5,295 nt of DNA from Pseudodesulfovibrio sp. GTDB lineage: Bacteria > Desulfobacterota > Desulfovibrionia > Desulfovibrionales > Desulfovibrionaceae. Made by a program: the position numbers and the translations under genes. The stretch is taken from the NCBI GenBank assembly GCA_022712815.1, contig JAFLJW010000333.1:1-5295 (forward strand), in the 5' to 3' direction. Positions within the stretch are counted from its first letter, which is position 1. Each line of letters opens with the position of its first letter. The notes beneath the pieces are model-generated. The model was not told the DNA's origin, ran no database searches, and was given only the letters and a program-made list of their open reading frames with translations. Below, piece after piece: positions 1-5,206 of the stretch.

Positions 1-20
1 CACCTCTTTCCAAACTCTCA

Positions 21-26
21 GGGAGG
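21..26 (+). promoter_or_regulatory. Strong ribosome binding site for the 37-codon gene
   Basis: GGGAGG lies 8 bases before the ATG at 35. This near-perfect Shine-Dalgarno match at normal spacing is the main reason to believe that the short frame which follows is translated. Confidence 0.8.
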
Positions 27-34
27 ATTATCAA

Positions 35-148
35 ATGAATTATTGGACTGACGTGGGGTGGATCATCATCCCTATGAATACCATTGAAATCGGATTTACT
101 CTGGCTATGTGCTGGCTCACCCACAGACTTGACCAACGAAAGAAATAA
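35..148 (+). CDS. Small single-pass membrane protein, 37 residues, function unknown
   Basis: This frame runs from ATG to TAA and encodes 37 residues starting MNYWTDVGW and ending HRLDQRKK. Residues 8-29 form one hydrophobic segment (WIII, IGFTLAMCWL) interrupted by a single acidic residue, Glu18, and by Pro13. The tail carries Arg31, Arg35, Lys36 and Lys37, so the positive-inside rule predicts the C terminus in the cytoplasm and the short acidic N terminus outside. A GGGAGG site lies 8 bases upstream, and an intrinsic terminator begins 11 bases after the stop, so this is probably the last gene of a transcript entering from the left. I do not recognise the family. Single-segment proteins of this size are often accessory subunits of transporters or respiratory enzymes, but the partner gene lies outside the window and nothing here shows which it is. 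The opposite-strand frame over the same bases looks like a shadow. Confidence 0.72.
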   Translation: MNYWTDVGWIIIPMNTIEIGFTLAMCWLTHRLDQRKK

Positions 149-159
149 ATTTCCCAGTC

Positions 160-189
160 AACCGGATTTTTAAATGAAGTCCGGTTTTT
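160..189 (+). terminator. Rho-independent terminator after the small membrane protein gene
   Basis: AACCGGATTTT (160-170) pairs with GAAGTCCGGTT (176-186) over 11 positions, including two G-T pairs, around the loop TAAAT. The stem runs into five T at 185-189. The T-run lies on the rightward side only, so it serves the gene at 35-148. Confidence 0.85.
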
Positions 190-208
190 CTTATCCACTC
201 GGCCTCGG

Positions 209-230
209 AAAAAAGAGAGCCTCACCCTCT
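209..230 (-). terminator. Probable intrinsic terminator of the Nudix-pdxA-gmhB operon
   Basis: On the minus strand AGAGGG (230-225) pairs with CTCTCT (219-214), with one G-T pair, around the loop TGAGG. A run of T (213-209) follows directly. The structure starts 4 bases after the stop codon of the phosphatase gene. The stem is short, so efficiency is uncertain. With the hairpin at 160-189 it separates two convergent transcripts. Confidence 0.6.
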
Positions 231-234
231 GCTT

Positions 235-801
235 TCAGGACTTCACGGCCTGTTTCGACTCCGAAAAAAGAGACCAAATAATAGCAGCCGCTCCGCACAG
301 GTCGTCGGTCACGTAGTCCGCGCTCTCCCGGCACCGTTCTTCATGGGCTGCGCCCTTGCCGGTTCGCACAAGGATGGTCGTTGCGCCGGTATTGCGCCCC
401 ACTCCCATGTCCGCTTCCTTGTCACCGACCATGAAGGCCTCACCGGGCTTGAATCCCAGGGACTCGACCGCTTGCTCCATGAGACCCGGCTCAGGTTTGC
501 GGCAACGGCATTTATCCTCAGGCGTGTGAGGACAGTGAAAAACACCATCAAGGACAATCCCGTGCGGTAGCAGCAATTCAGCCATCCGGGCATTGCACGC
601 ATGGACGGAAGCTTCATCGTAATAGCCGCGCCCCACTCCGCTCTGGTTGGTCAGAACGGCCAGCCCAAAGCCCATCTCCACCATCCGCTTGAGGCCCTCA
701 ACAGCACCCGGCAGCAACTCAACGCCATCAGGATCGTGGAGATAATGTCTGTCGTGGATGATCGTCCCATCCCGGTCGAGAAGTATGTATTTTTTGGACA
801 T
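235..801 (-). CDS. gmhB: HAD-family D-glycero-D-manno-heptose 1,7-bisphosphate 7-phosphatase (GmhB/HisB-N type)
   Basis: The 188-residue protein is a cytoplasmic HAD phosphatase close to the usual GmhB length of about 190. The HAD motifs are complete: LLDRDGT with nucleophile Asp9, acid/base Asp11 and Thr13; TNQSG at 51-55; Lys102 in CRKPEPG; and GDKEAD with Asp127 and Asp131. The structural zinc site Cys90-Pro-His92-x5-Cys98-x-Cys100 is intact. GmhB removes the 7-phosphate of heptose bisphosphate during ADP-heptose synthesis for the lipopolysaccharide core. The zinc loop has only five residues between His and Cys, shorter than in E. coli GmhB and like the N-terminal phosphatase domain of HisB, so histidinol-phosphatase activity cannot be excluded from sequence alone. 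The start lies 5 bases after the pdxA stop, and the GGGGGAAAGTAAGG stretch at the end of pdxA supplies the ribosome site, which suggests translational coupling. It is the last gene of the operon. Confidence 0.85.
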   Translation of the reverse strand: MSKKYILLDRDGTIIHDRHYLHDPDGVELLPGAVEGLKRMVEMGFGLAVLTNQSGVGRGYYDEASVHACNARMAELLLPHGIVLDGVFHCPHTPEDKCRCRKPEPGLMEQAVESLGFKPGEAFMVGDKEADMGVGRNTGATTILVRTGKGAAHEERCRESADYVTDDLCGAAAIIWSLFSESKQAVKS

Positions 802-806
802 GGACC

Positions 807-1829
807 TTACTTTCCCCCTGCGACCAATCGCCTGAGCATATCCAATGCGGCGCGGAAACTCTTGATGGACGCCTTGCCACTGCCAACCAAGTCATACCCG
901 GTGCCGTGATCGGGCGAAGTGCGCGGATATGGCAGACCGAGCGTCACGTTCACGGCCTGACTGAAATGGAGGAGCTTGAGCGGTGCCAGTCCCTGATCGT
1001 GATACATGGCAAGCACTGCCGCATAGTCACCCTTGGCCGCAAAATGAAAAATCGTATCCGCCGGAATGGGACCGATGACATCCAGCCCTTCCTGCCCGGC
1101 AGCCTCAATGGCCGGAATGATGGTCTTGATCTCTTCATCCCCGATCCTGCCGGACTCGCCAGCATGAGGATTGAGTCCGCACACTCCGACAGGTCCGACC
1201 AAACCCAGAGTTTCGACAAAAGCGCGAGTCAGCCGCAGACAGCGCAAAATCCGCTCACGCGTCACAAGCTCCGCCACCTTGCAAAGAGGCGGATGCGTGG
1301 TCACCAGACTGACCCGGAGCTTGGGAGAAAGATCATCTTCGGGGTCATGTCCGCACAAAAGCATACAGACCTGATCGGCACCAACACCGAGTTTTTCCGC
1401 TAGAAATTCGGTATGACCCGGAAAATTAAACCCGGCATTCTGAAGCATGGCCTTGTTGAGCGGACAGGTCAGCAACCCATCGGCCAGACCGGAACGAAGC
1501 ACGGTTATCGCCACGTCGAGACTGGTCCCGGCAGCCAGACCGCCTTCCACCGTAGGCTTGCCAACAGGGAATCCAAGACGAGAAATCTCCGGCGGCTCGA
1601 ACAGATAGACACCTGTCCCCTTGTCGAGAATCCCGGACGGGTCCGTGAGCGACTCGAAAAACGCCCCCTCTCCAATCCGGTCCAGTTCACGGGTAAGGGC
1701 GAGTTTCGGCCCGATGAGCAGAATTCTCTCGTCAGTGGCAAATGGCGCATCCTGAAAATGGCGAACCACCAATTCCGGGCCGAGGCCACCGGGATCGCCA
1801 AGAGTTATACATAAAGTTTTCAATGTCAT
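807..1829 (-). CDS. pdxA: 4-hydroxythreonine-4-phosphate dehydrogenase PdxA
   Basis: At 340 residues this is a full-length PdxA, the cytoplasmic NAD-dependent, metal-dependent enzyme of the DXP-dependent pyridoxal 5'-phosphate pathway. It oxidises 4-phosphohydroxy-threonine, and the decarboxylated product is used by PdxJ. Visible family motifs in order are GDPGGLGPE (11-19), PGHTEF with substrate-contact His139 and Thr140, TTHPPL with His179, CGLNPHAGESG with His222, YHDQGLAPLK with His277, and NVTLGLPYPRTSPDHGTGYDL (294 onward). His179, His222 and His277 correspond to the three metal ligands known in E. coli PdxA. The N-terminal motif is GDPGG rather than the more usual GDPAG. The start is fixed by in-frame stops just upstream and by the usual distance to GDPGG, although its ribosome site (AAGAAG, very close to the ATG) is poor. 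It follows the Nudix gene after 77 bases and is followed by gmhB after 5. No pdxJ is present in the window. Confidence 0.96.
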   Translation of the reverse strand: MTLKTLCITLGDPGGLGPELVVRHFQDAPFATDERILLIGPKLALTRELDRIGEGAFFESLTDPSGILDKGTGVYLFEPPEISRLGFPVGKPTVEGGLAAGTSLDVAITVLRSGLADGLLTCPLNKAMLQNAGFNFPGHTEFLAEKLGVGADQVCMLLCGHDPEDDLSPKLRVSLVTTHPPLCKVAELVTRERILRCLRLTRAFVETLGLVGPVGVCGLNPHAGESGRIGDEEIKTIIPAIEAAGQEGLDVIGPIPADTIFHFAAKGDYAAVLAMYHDQGLAPLKLLHFSQAVNVTLGLPYPRTSPDHGTGYDLVGSGKASIKSFRAALDMLRRLVAGGK

Positions 1830-1906
1830 ATCTTCTTGATTATTTTGAGTTTATCATCCGTCAAAGGAAAAATAGCGTACCTTTGCAGCCAGGGCAAGTC
1901 AATCTG

Positions 1907-2377
1907 CTACCCCTTATGCCGGCCACGATGAGCAAGGAAATCTTCCAAAATGAGATTGTGATCAAAAGCAAGACCGGGCCACTTGCCAAGGGCAAAAATC
2001 TGGACCTTCCCTGCATCATCCCCTGCTTTGAGCTTGCTGATATTACGGGCCACACCGGTATAAACCACGCTCATTGTGTGCTGCCTCGGGTCACGTCCGG
2101 GATCGGAATAGACGCCAAGCAATCCGGTCAGGGTCACATCCAGTCCGGTTTCCTCCTTCATCTCACGGACAGCGGCCTGCTCGCAGGTTTCGCCGTAGTC
2201 CACAAACCCACCGGGAAGAGCCCAGCCCGGAGGCGGATTCAACCGCTTAATGAGCACCACTCCGTCCCCGTCCGGCGTTCCGTCCGGCACAAGTATGACC
2301 ACATCCACTGTTGGAACCGGGTTGCGGTAGATGACAAGATCCTCACCACAATGAGGACACGGTTTTTTCAACTCCAT
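1907..2377 (-). CDS. Nudix hydrolase, probable ADP-ribose pyrophosphatase
   Basis: The 156-residue protein carries a perfect Nudix box at 57-79: Gly57, Glu63, then REMKEETGL (71-79), where the glutamates bind the catalytic metal. After the box comes VYSDPGRDPRQHTMS (89-103), including the downstream Pro that typifies MJ1149-like ADP-ribose pyrophosphatases. The likely reaction is therefore ADP-ribose to AMP plus ribose 5-phosphate, though other ADP-sugars are possible. The N terminus has a single CPHCG pair (Cys7, Cys10), half of a zinc ribbon; the second pair is absent, as I recall for many members of this group. YRNPVPTVDVVI (17-28) is the usual lead-in strand. AGGAG lies 6 bases before the ATG, a good ribosome site. 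It is the first gene of a leftward operon with pdxA and gmhB, and a plausible promoter lies about 36 bases upstream. Family assignment is firm; substrate is inferred. Confidence 0.92.
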   Translation of the reverse strand: MELKKPCPHCGEDLVIYRNPVPTVDVVILVPDGTPDGDGVVLIKRLNPPPGWALPGGFVDYGETCEQAAVREMKEETGLDVTLTGLLGVYSDPGRDPRQHTMSVVYTGVARNISKLKAGDDAGKVQIFALGKWPGLAFDHNLILEDFLAHRGRHKG

Positions 2378-2389
2378 GCATGACTCCTG

Positions 2390-2437
2390 CTTGATCGTCC
2401 TTTTGAATCTGGATTCTTCACAAAGTACTCGATCAAG
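2390..2437. repeat. 8-bp perfect inverted repeat flanking the Nudix operon promoter
   Basis: CTTGATCG (2390-2397) and CGATCAAG (2430-2437) are perfect inverted copies 32 bases apart. One arm touches the inner edge of the predicted -35 element. The other falls in the short leader, just upstream of the AGGAG ribosome site. A second small palindrome, GAATC-TG-GATTC (2405-2416), lies between them. The arrangement could be an operator pair or an mRNA fold; neither is proven. Confidence 0.45.
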
Positions 2438-2441
2438 TCAA
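2413..2441 (-). promoter_or_regulatory. Probable sigma70 promoter of the Nudix-pdxA-gmhB operon
   Basis: On the minus strand TTGACT (2441-2436, 5 of 6 matches to TTGACA) is separated by exactly 17 bases from AAGAAT (2418-2413, 4 of 6 matches to TATAAT). Transcription would begin near 2406, giving a leader of about 28 bases before the Nudix ATG. Spacing and position fit well; the -10 box is weak. Confidence 0.5.
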
Positions 2442-2480
2442 ACGCAGATCAGCCATGTTCCATTTTTTGTACCGGGCCAT

Positions 2481-2533
2481 GCAAGACATATTGGCAGTTC
2501 CCAAAGACTGCAAACCACAAGTCTCGGTCTTGC
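2481..2533. repeat. Nested inverted repeat in the gap upstream of the Nudix gene
   Basis: GCAAGAC (2481-2487) pairs with GTCTTGC (2527-2533). Inside it GCAGT (2494-2498) pairs with ACTGC (2507-2511) around an 8-base loop. The internal loops are large and unequal, and no T-run follows on either side, so it is not a terminator. It lies upstream of the predicted Nudix promoter. It may be a binding site or part of an unannotated RNA, or chance. Confidence 0.3.
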
Positions 2534-2596
2534 CAGATACATCACGCAACGATAACATGCTGAATTAAAATGAATTATTCTTATACATCAGAGCAT

Positions 2597-2644
2597 ACGA
2601 GAAAGGCTTCCGCGGATCGTCCGGGGAAGCCTCTTGTTTCTCGT
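2597..2644. terminator. Long interrupted hairpin, terminator-like
   Basis: ACGAGAAA (2597-2604) pairs with TTTCTCGT (2637-2644). Inside it, GGCTTCC (2605-2611) pairs with GGAAGCC (2625-2631) and CGGA pairs with TCCG around a TCG tip, with one G-G mismatch and a 5-base bulge (2632-2636). The T content after the core stem is modest on both strands (CTTGTTTCTCG rightward, TTTCTCG leftward), so the direction is unclear. No known gene ends here: uraA already ends at its own terminator at 2936-2973, and the Nudix operon starts further left. Confidence 0.55.
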
Positions 2645-2935
2645 GTGCAAAAAAAGGAAGAAGATAAATAGAATAAAGCAACTGGCGTGCCAAACTCCTC
2701 AACTATTGTATAATTATTTATAAATCCATTAAATACAAGTAGATACAAAGAATAAAAAGAGAGACACAAAACCACATCCACTCGAATTAAGTACAATATT
2801 TTTTACCAGCAAGGAGAAAAGCCCCCTGCTTCGCCCATTATTCATCCCCGCCGCAGGAGGTCTGCTCCTTATCTTCATATGCAGTTGGATGGATGCACCT
2901 GCAAAAAACCAAAAAAGAGTGGGAACGAAAGAACG
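2645..2935. other. Gap without a recognisable gene, AT-rich in its left part
   Basis: From 2645 to about 2810 the sequence is very AT-rich, with A-runs and a perfect TATAAT on the plus strand at 2709-2714 that lacks a good -35 box at normal spacing. From about 2811 it becomes more GC-rich and contains AAGGAG (2811-2816), plus short inverted repeats such as AGGAG/CTCCT and TGCAG/CTGCA. Frames here are either short, lack a ribosome site or lack an ATG. I see no protein gene; a small RNA running rightward into the hairpin at 2936-2973 is possible but unsupported. Confidence 0.5.
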
Positions 2936-2973
2936 AAAAAGGCCCTCGCCTGATAAGAAGCGAGGGCCTTTTT
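2936..2973 (-). terminator. Strong bidirectional terminator after uraA
   Basis: AAAAAGGCCCTCGC (2936-2949) and GCGAGGGCCTTTTT (2960-2973) are perfect 14-base complements around a 10-base loop. Read leftward, the stem ends in five T and lies 18 bases after the uraA stop. The A-run on the other arm makes it equally able to stop rightward transcription. Confidence 0.95.
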
Positions 2974-2991
2974 ATTGTTTACAGGTGAGGC

Positions 2992-4335
2992 TTACAGGTC
3001 GGCGTGGACTTCCGGGTCTTCACCGGAATTCTTGCCGGGAAGGACGAGGTTCAGAATAACGCCGAGGATACCGGCCAGGCCGATGCCACCAAGCTTGACG
3101 ACAACCAGATCAAAGGTCATGCCGCCGATGCCGCAGACCAGAATAATGGAGACGATGGCGAGATTGCGCGGGAGCATCAGGTCGCTGTCTGCACGGACCA
3201 TGGTGTTGATGCCGATGACGGTGATGGCACCGAACAACAGGATCATGATGCCTCCCATGACCGGTACCGGGATGGTATTCAGCACTGAGCCGAGCTTGCC
3301 CACGAATGCCAGAATGATGGCAGCAATGGCTGCCCAGGTCATGATGGCGGGGTTGAAGGAACGGGTCAGAGCCACTGCACCGGAAACCTCGGAGTAGGTG
3401 GTGTTCGGGGGACCGCCGAGCATGGCTGCCATGGAAGTGGCTACGCCATCGCCGAGCAGAGTGTTCTGGATGCCCGGATCTTTCACGTAGTCTTTGCCGG
3501 AGATGCTGCCGATTGCCAGAATGTCACCGAAATGCTCAATGGCCGGGGCAATTGCGACCGGCACGATGAACAGGATGGCTTCGAGATTCCAGGTGGGAAA
3601 TACGAAGTTGGGAATAGCCAGCAACGGGGCCGTGCTAATCTTGCCGAAGTTGACCAGTGTCGGCGAGGTCCAGTTCTGGAGGGTGCCGGGATCAAAGGCA
3701 GCCTGAGTGGCAGCGGCAAATCCGGTCGCATCAAGGATGAGCGCGGTGGCATAACCAGCTATGATACCGAGCAGGATGGGGATGAGTTTGATCCAGCCCT
3801 TGCCGAGCAGGGAAGAAAAGACGGTGGTGGTCAGTGCCACGCCAGCGATGATAATGGCCGTGGTGCTGGGTACCAGCCATGCAGAGCCATCACCGGTGCG
3901 GCCCATGGCCATATGCACAGCTACCGGGGCCAGGACAAGGCCGATGACCATGATGACCGGTCCGGTGACAATCGGAGGCAGGACGCGGTGGAGCATCTCG
4001 ACACCAAAAATGCGAATCAGGAAGCTCAGGAAGATGTACAAGATACCTGCACCGAACAGACCGCACATGGTGGCCGGGATGCCCCAAGTCTGCACGCCGT
4101 AAATGATCGGTGCGATAAAGGCGAAGCTCGATGCCAGAAAAATCGGAACCTTGCCCTTGGTGATAATCTGAAAAATCAAGGTACCGGCCCCTGCGGTAAA
4201 CAGGGCCACGTTGGCATCAAGTCCCGTCAGCAGCGGCACCAGGACCAGTGCGCCGAAAGCGACGAAAAGCATCTGCGCGCCCAATAGCGCGTCTTTGGGT
4301 TTAAAACTGTACTCGGTTGAATGGACGTCACTCAT
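2992..4335 (-). CDS. uraA: Uracil:proton symporter UraA (NCS2 family)
   Basis: The 447-residue protein is almost entirely hydrophobic with about 14 membrane segments, as expected for the NCS2/NAT nucleobase transporter family, and it acts in the inner membrane to import uracil with protons. Family landmarks are LASSFAFIAP (67-76) with Phe73, APAIEHFGDI (263-272) with Glu267 and His268 where E. coli UraA has its substrate-contact Glu in EH, and GGPPNTTYSEVSG (307-319) with Glu316 at the second essential Glu. The position next to upp supports uracil rather than xanthine as substrate. The start is chosen by AGGAGG (4345-4350), 9 bases upstream. The hydrophilic C-terminal tail (GKNSGEDPEVHADL) is probably cytoplasmic. 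It is the second gene of the upp-uraA operon, but an intrinsic terminator lies between the two genes, so its expression likely depends on read-through. A strong terminator follows it. Confidence 0.95.
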   Translation of the reverse strand: MSDVHSTEYSFKPKDALLGAQMLFVAFGALVLVPLLTGLDANVALFTAGAGTLIFQIITKGKVPIFLASSFAFIAPIIYGVQTWGIPATMCGLFGAGILYIFLSFLIRIFGVEMLHRVLPPIVTGPVIMVIGLVLAPVAVHMAMGRTGDGSAWLVPSTTAIIIAGVALTTTVFSSLLGKGWIKLIPILLGIIAGYATALILDATGFAAATQAAFDPGTLQNWTSPTLVNFGKISTAPLLAIPNFVFPTWNLEAILFIVPVAIAPAIEHFGDILAIGSISGKDYVKDPGIQNTLLGDGVATSMAAMLGGPPNTTYSEVSGAVALTRSFNPAIMTWAAIAAIILAFVGKLGSVLNTIPVPVMGGIMILLFGAITVIGINTMVRADSDLMLPRNLAIVSIILVCGIGGMTFDLVVVKLGGIGLAGILGVILNLVLPGKNSGEDPEVHADL

Positions 4336-4365
4336 CTGTCAACTCCTCCTGGTTATAAGGTTGCC

Positions 4366-4394
4366 AAAAAAAAAGGCACGCCTTTCAGCGTGCC
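4366..4394 (-). terminator. Intrinsic terminator between upp and uraA (candidate attenuator)
   Basis: On the minus strand GGCACGC (4394-4388) pairs perfectly with GCGTGCC (4381-4375) around the loop TGAAAG, followed by nine T (4374-4366). It begins 6 bases after the upp stop and ends 15 bases before the uraA ribosome site. No separate uraA promoter is evident in the 65-base gap, so it probably reduces transcription of the transporter relative to Upp. Confidence 0.9.
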
Positions 4395-4400
4395 GCCTTT

Positions 4401-5027
4401 CTACTTGGTGCCGAATATCTTATCTCCCGCATCGCCGAGGCCGGGGATAATATATCCGATGTCATTCAATTTATCGTCCACCGCTGCGACGTAGATATCA
4501 ACATCCGGGTGGGCCTTCAGGATGCGCTCAATTCCCTCGGGGGCTGCGCACAAAAACAGGCCGCGAATGGAAGTGCAGCCGGATTCCTTCAAAAGCTTGA
4601 TGGTAGCATCCAGCGTGCCGCCAGTTGCCAGCATGGGATCGAGAATCAGGGCCGTGCGTTCCGGCATTTTGCTGGCGAGTTTGACGTAATACTGAACCGG
4701 TTGCAGAGTGTCCTCGTCGCGGTAGAAACCGACAACAGAGGCCTTGGCACCTGGAATCATGTCAAAAACACCGTCCATCATGCCCAGACCTGCGCGCAGA
4801 ATGGGGACCACGGTGACCTTCTTGCCCTTGATGGAATCAACCTCGACATCGCCCGCCCAACCTTGAATGGTAATGGTCTCGGTTTCAAAGTCCTTGGTGG
4901 CTTCATAGGTCAGAAGTCTGGTGATTTCGTTTGCCAACTGACGGAAATGGCTGGTGCTGATGTCGTGTTTTCTCAAAAGGCCGACTTTGTGTCGGATCAA
5001 TGGGTGGTCAACCAAGTGTAATGCCAC
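4401..5027 (-). CDS. upp: Uracil phosphoribosyltransferase Upp
   Basis: The 208-residue protein matches the usual Upp length exactly. This cytoplasmic enzyme converts uracil and PRPP to UMP and diphosphate in pyrimidine salvage. Motifs in order are PILRAGLGM (75-83) with Arg78, FYRDEDTLQPVQYY (101-114), the PRPP loop LILDPMLATGGTLDAT (127-142) with Asp130 and the TGG turn, and the conserved uracil-binding C terminus GYIIPGLGDAGDKIFGT (191-207). No key residue is missing. The start codon is GTG, supported by AAGGAG 9 bases upstream and by the usual N terminus (HLVDHPLIRHK). It is the first gene of the operon with uraA, and a good sigma70-like promoter lies about 70 bases upstream. The predicted transcript begins with G and four U, which may matter for control by UTP. 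Confidence 0.98.
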   Translation of the reverse strand: MALHLVDHPLIRHKVGLLRKHDISTSHFRQLANEITRLLTYEATKDFETETITIQGWAGDVEVDSIKGKKVTVVPILRAGLGMMDGVFDMIPGAKASVVGFYRDEDTLQPVQYYVKLASKMPERTALILDPMLATGGTLDATIKLLKESGCTSIRGLFLCAAPEGIERILKAHPDVDIYVAAVDDKLNDIGYIIPGLGDAGDKIFGTK

Positions 5028-5036
5028 AGGTTACCT

Positions 5037-5042
5037 CTCCTT
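5037..5042 (-). promoter_or_regulatory. Ribosome binding site that fixes the GTG start of upp
   Basis: AAGGAG on the minus strand lies 9 bases before the GTG at 5027-5025. No other in-frame start has a comparable site and the N terminus fits the family, so GTG is the preferred start. Confidence 0.8.
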
Positions 5043-5081
5043 GAAATAAAAGTTTTTGGATATGGTGAATAAATCTTTCAA

Positions 5082-5089
5082 TTGCGCAA
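5082..5089. repeat. TTGCGCAA palindrome at the predicted upp transcription start
   Basis: This perfect 8-base palindrome covers roughly +4 to +11 of the predicted upp transcript. AAAACTTT (5088-5095) and AAAGTTTT (5049-5056) form a further inverted repeat enclosing the leader. It could be an operator, but a palindrome this short can arise by chance. Confidence 0.25.
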
Positions 5090-5098
5090 AACTTTCCT

Positions 5099-5127
5099 TT
5101 TCTATTCCAAAGGCAGTGCCGGGTCAA
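5099..5127 (-). promoter_or_regulatory. Probable sigma70 promoter of upp-uraA
   Basis: On the minus strand TTGACC (5127-5122, 5 of 6) and TAGAAA (5104-5099, 4 of 6) are separated by exactly 17 bases. The expected start is G at 5092, followed by TTTT (5091-5088). The leader to the GTG would be about 65 bases. This is the best promoter match in the upp/rluA-like intergenic region. Confidence 0.65.
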
Positions 5128-5142
5128 GGTCCAATTTCTAGT

Positions 5143-5170
5143 TTGGCGGGTGCTTAAAACGGAATTGAAT
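5143..5170 (+). promoter_or_regulatory. Weak candidate promoter for the rightward edge gene
   Basis: TTGGCG (5143-5148, 4 of 6) and TTGAAT (5165-5170, 4 of 6) are 16 bases apart and lie about 35 bases before the ATG at 5207. The match is weak, but a rightward promoter must lie somewhere in this divergent gap of about 180 bases. Confidence 0.25.
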
Positions 5171-5206
5171 TTACTTTCCAATGATTCTCGGTATATCCTC
5201 CCTCTT

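Noticed and set aside
40..225. 61-residue open frame on the minus strand opposite the small membrane protein gene
   Set aside because: It runs through both terminator hairpins, has no family signature, and the plus-strand frame has a far better ribosome site.
906..1403. 165-residue plus-strand frame inside pdxA, and similar frames inside gmhB, Nudix and upp
   Set aside because: Shadows of well-conserved genes on the opposite strand, without ribosome sites or motifs.
2433..2558. 41-codon minus-strand frame (begins MLSLRDVSGK) upstream of the Nudix gene
   Set aside because: The ATG is preceded by AATTCAGC with no purine-rich ribosome site, the product has no recognisable feature, and the frame overlaps the predicted promoter. 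Chance is the simpler reading.
2471..2560. Possible tRNA in the structured gap
   Set aside because: No acceptor stem, T-loop or anticodon arm can be assembled from the paired segments.
2681..2705. TGGCGTGCCA considered as a sigma54 -24 element
   Set aside because: No TTGC-type -12 element follows at the required spacing on either strand.
2581..2796. 71-residue minus-strand hydrophobic frame
   Set aside because: It starts with TTG without a ribosome site, lies in AT-rich DNA that gives hydrophobic residues by composition, and ends through the hairpin at 2597-2644.
2732..2881. 49-codon minus-strand frame starting MKIRSRPPAAG
   Set aside because: No ribosome site before the ATG, low-complexity hydrophobic end coded by AT-rich DNA, and no homology I recognise.
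2811..3057. Plus-strand frame after AAGGAG (2811-2816) whose first residues would be hydrophobic (PLFIPAAGGLLLIFIC)
   Set aside because: The only start at suitable spacing is CTG, and the frame runs through the strong terminator at 2936-2973 into sequence antisense to uraA.
3532..4287. 251-residue plus-strand frame inside uraA
   Set aside because: Charged, low-hydrophobicity product rich in D, G, Q and R that is the mirror image of membrane-protein codons. uraA on the other strand is unmistakable.
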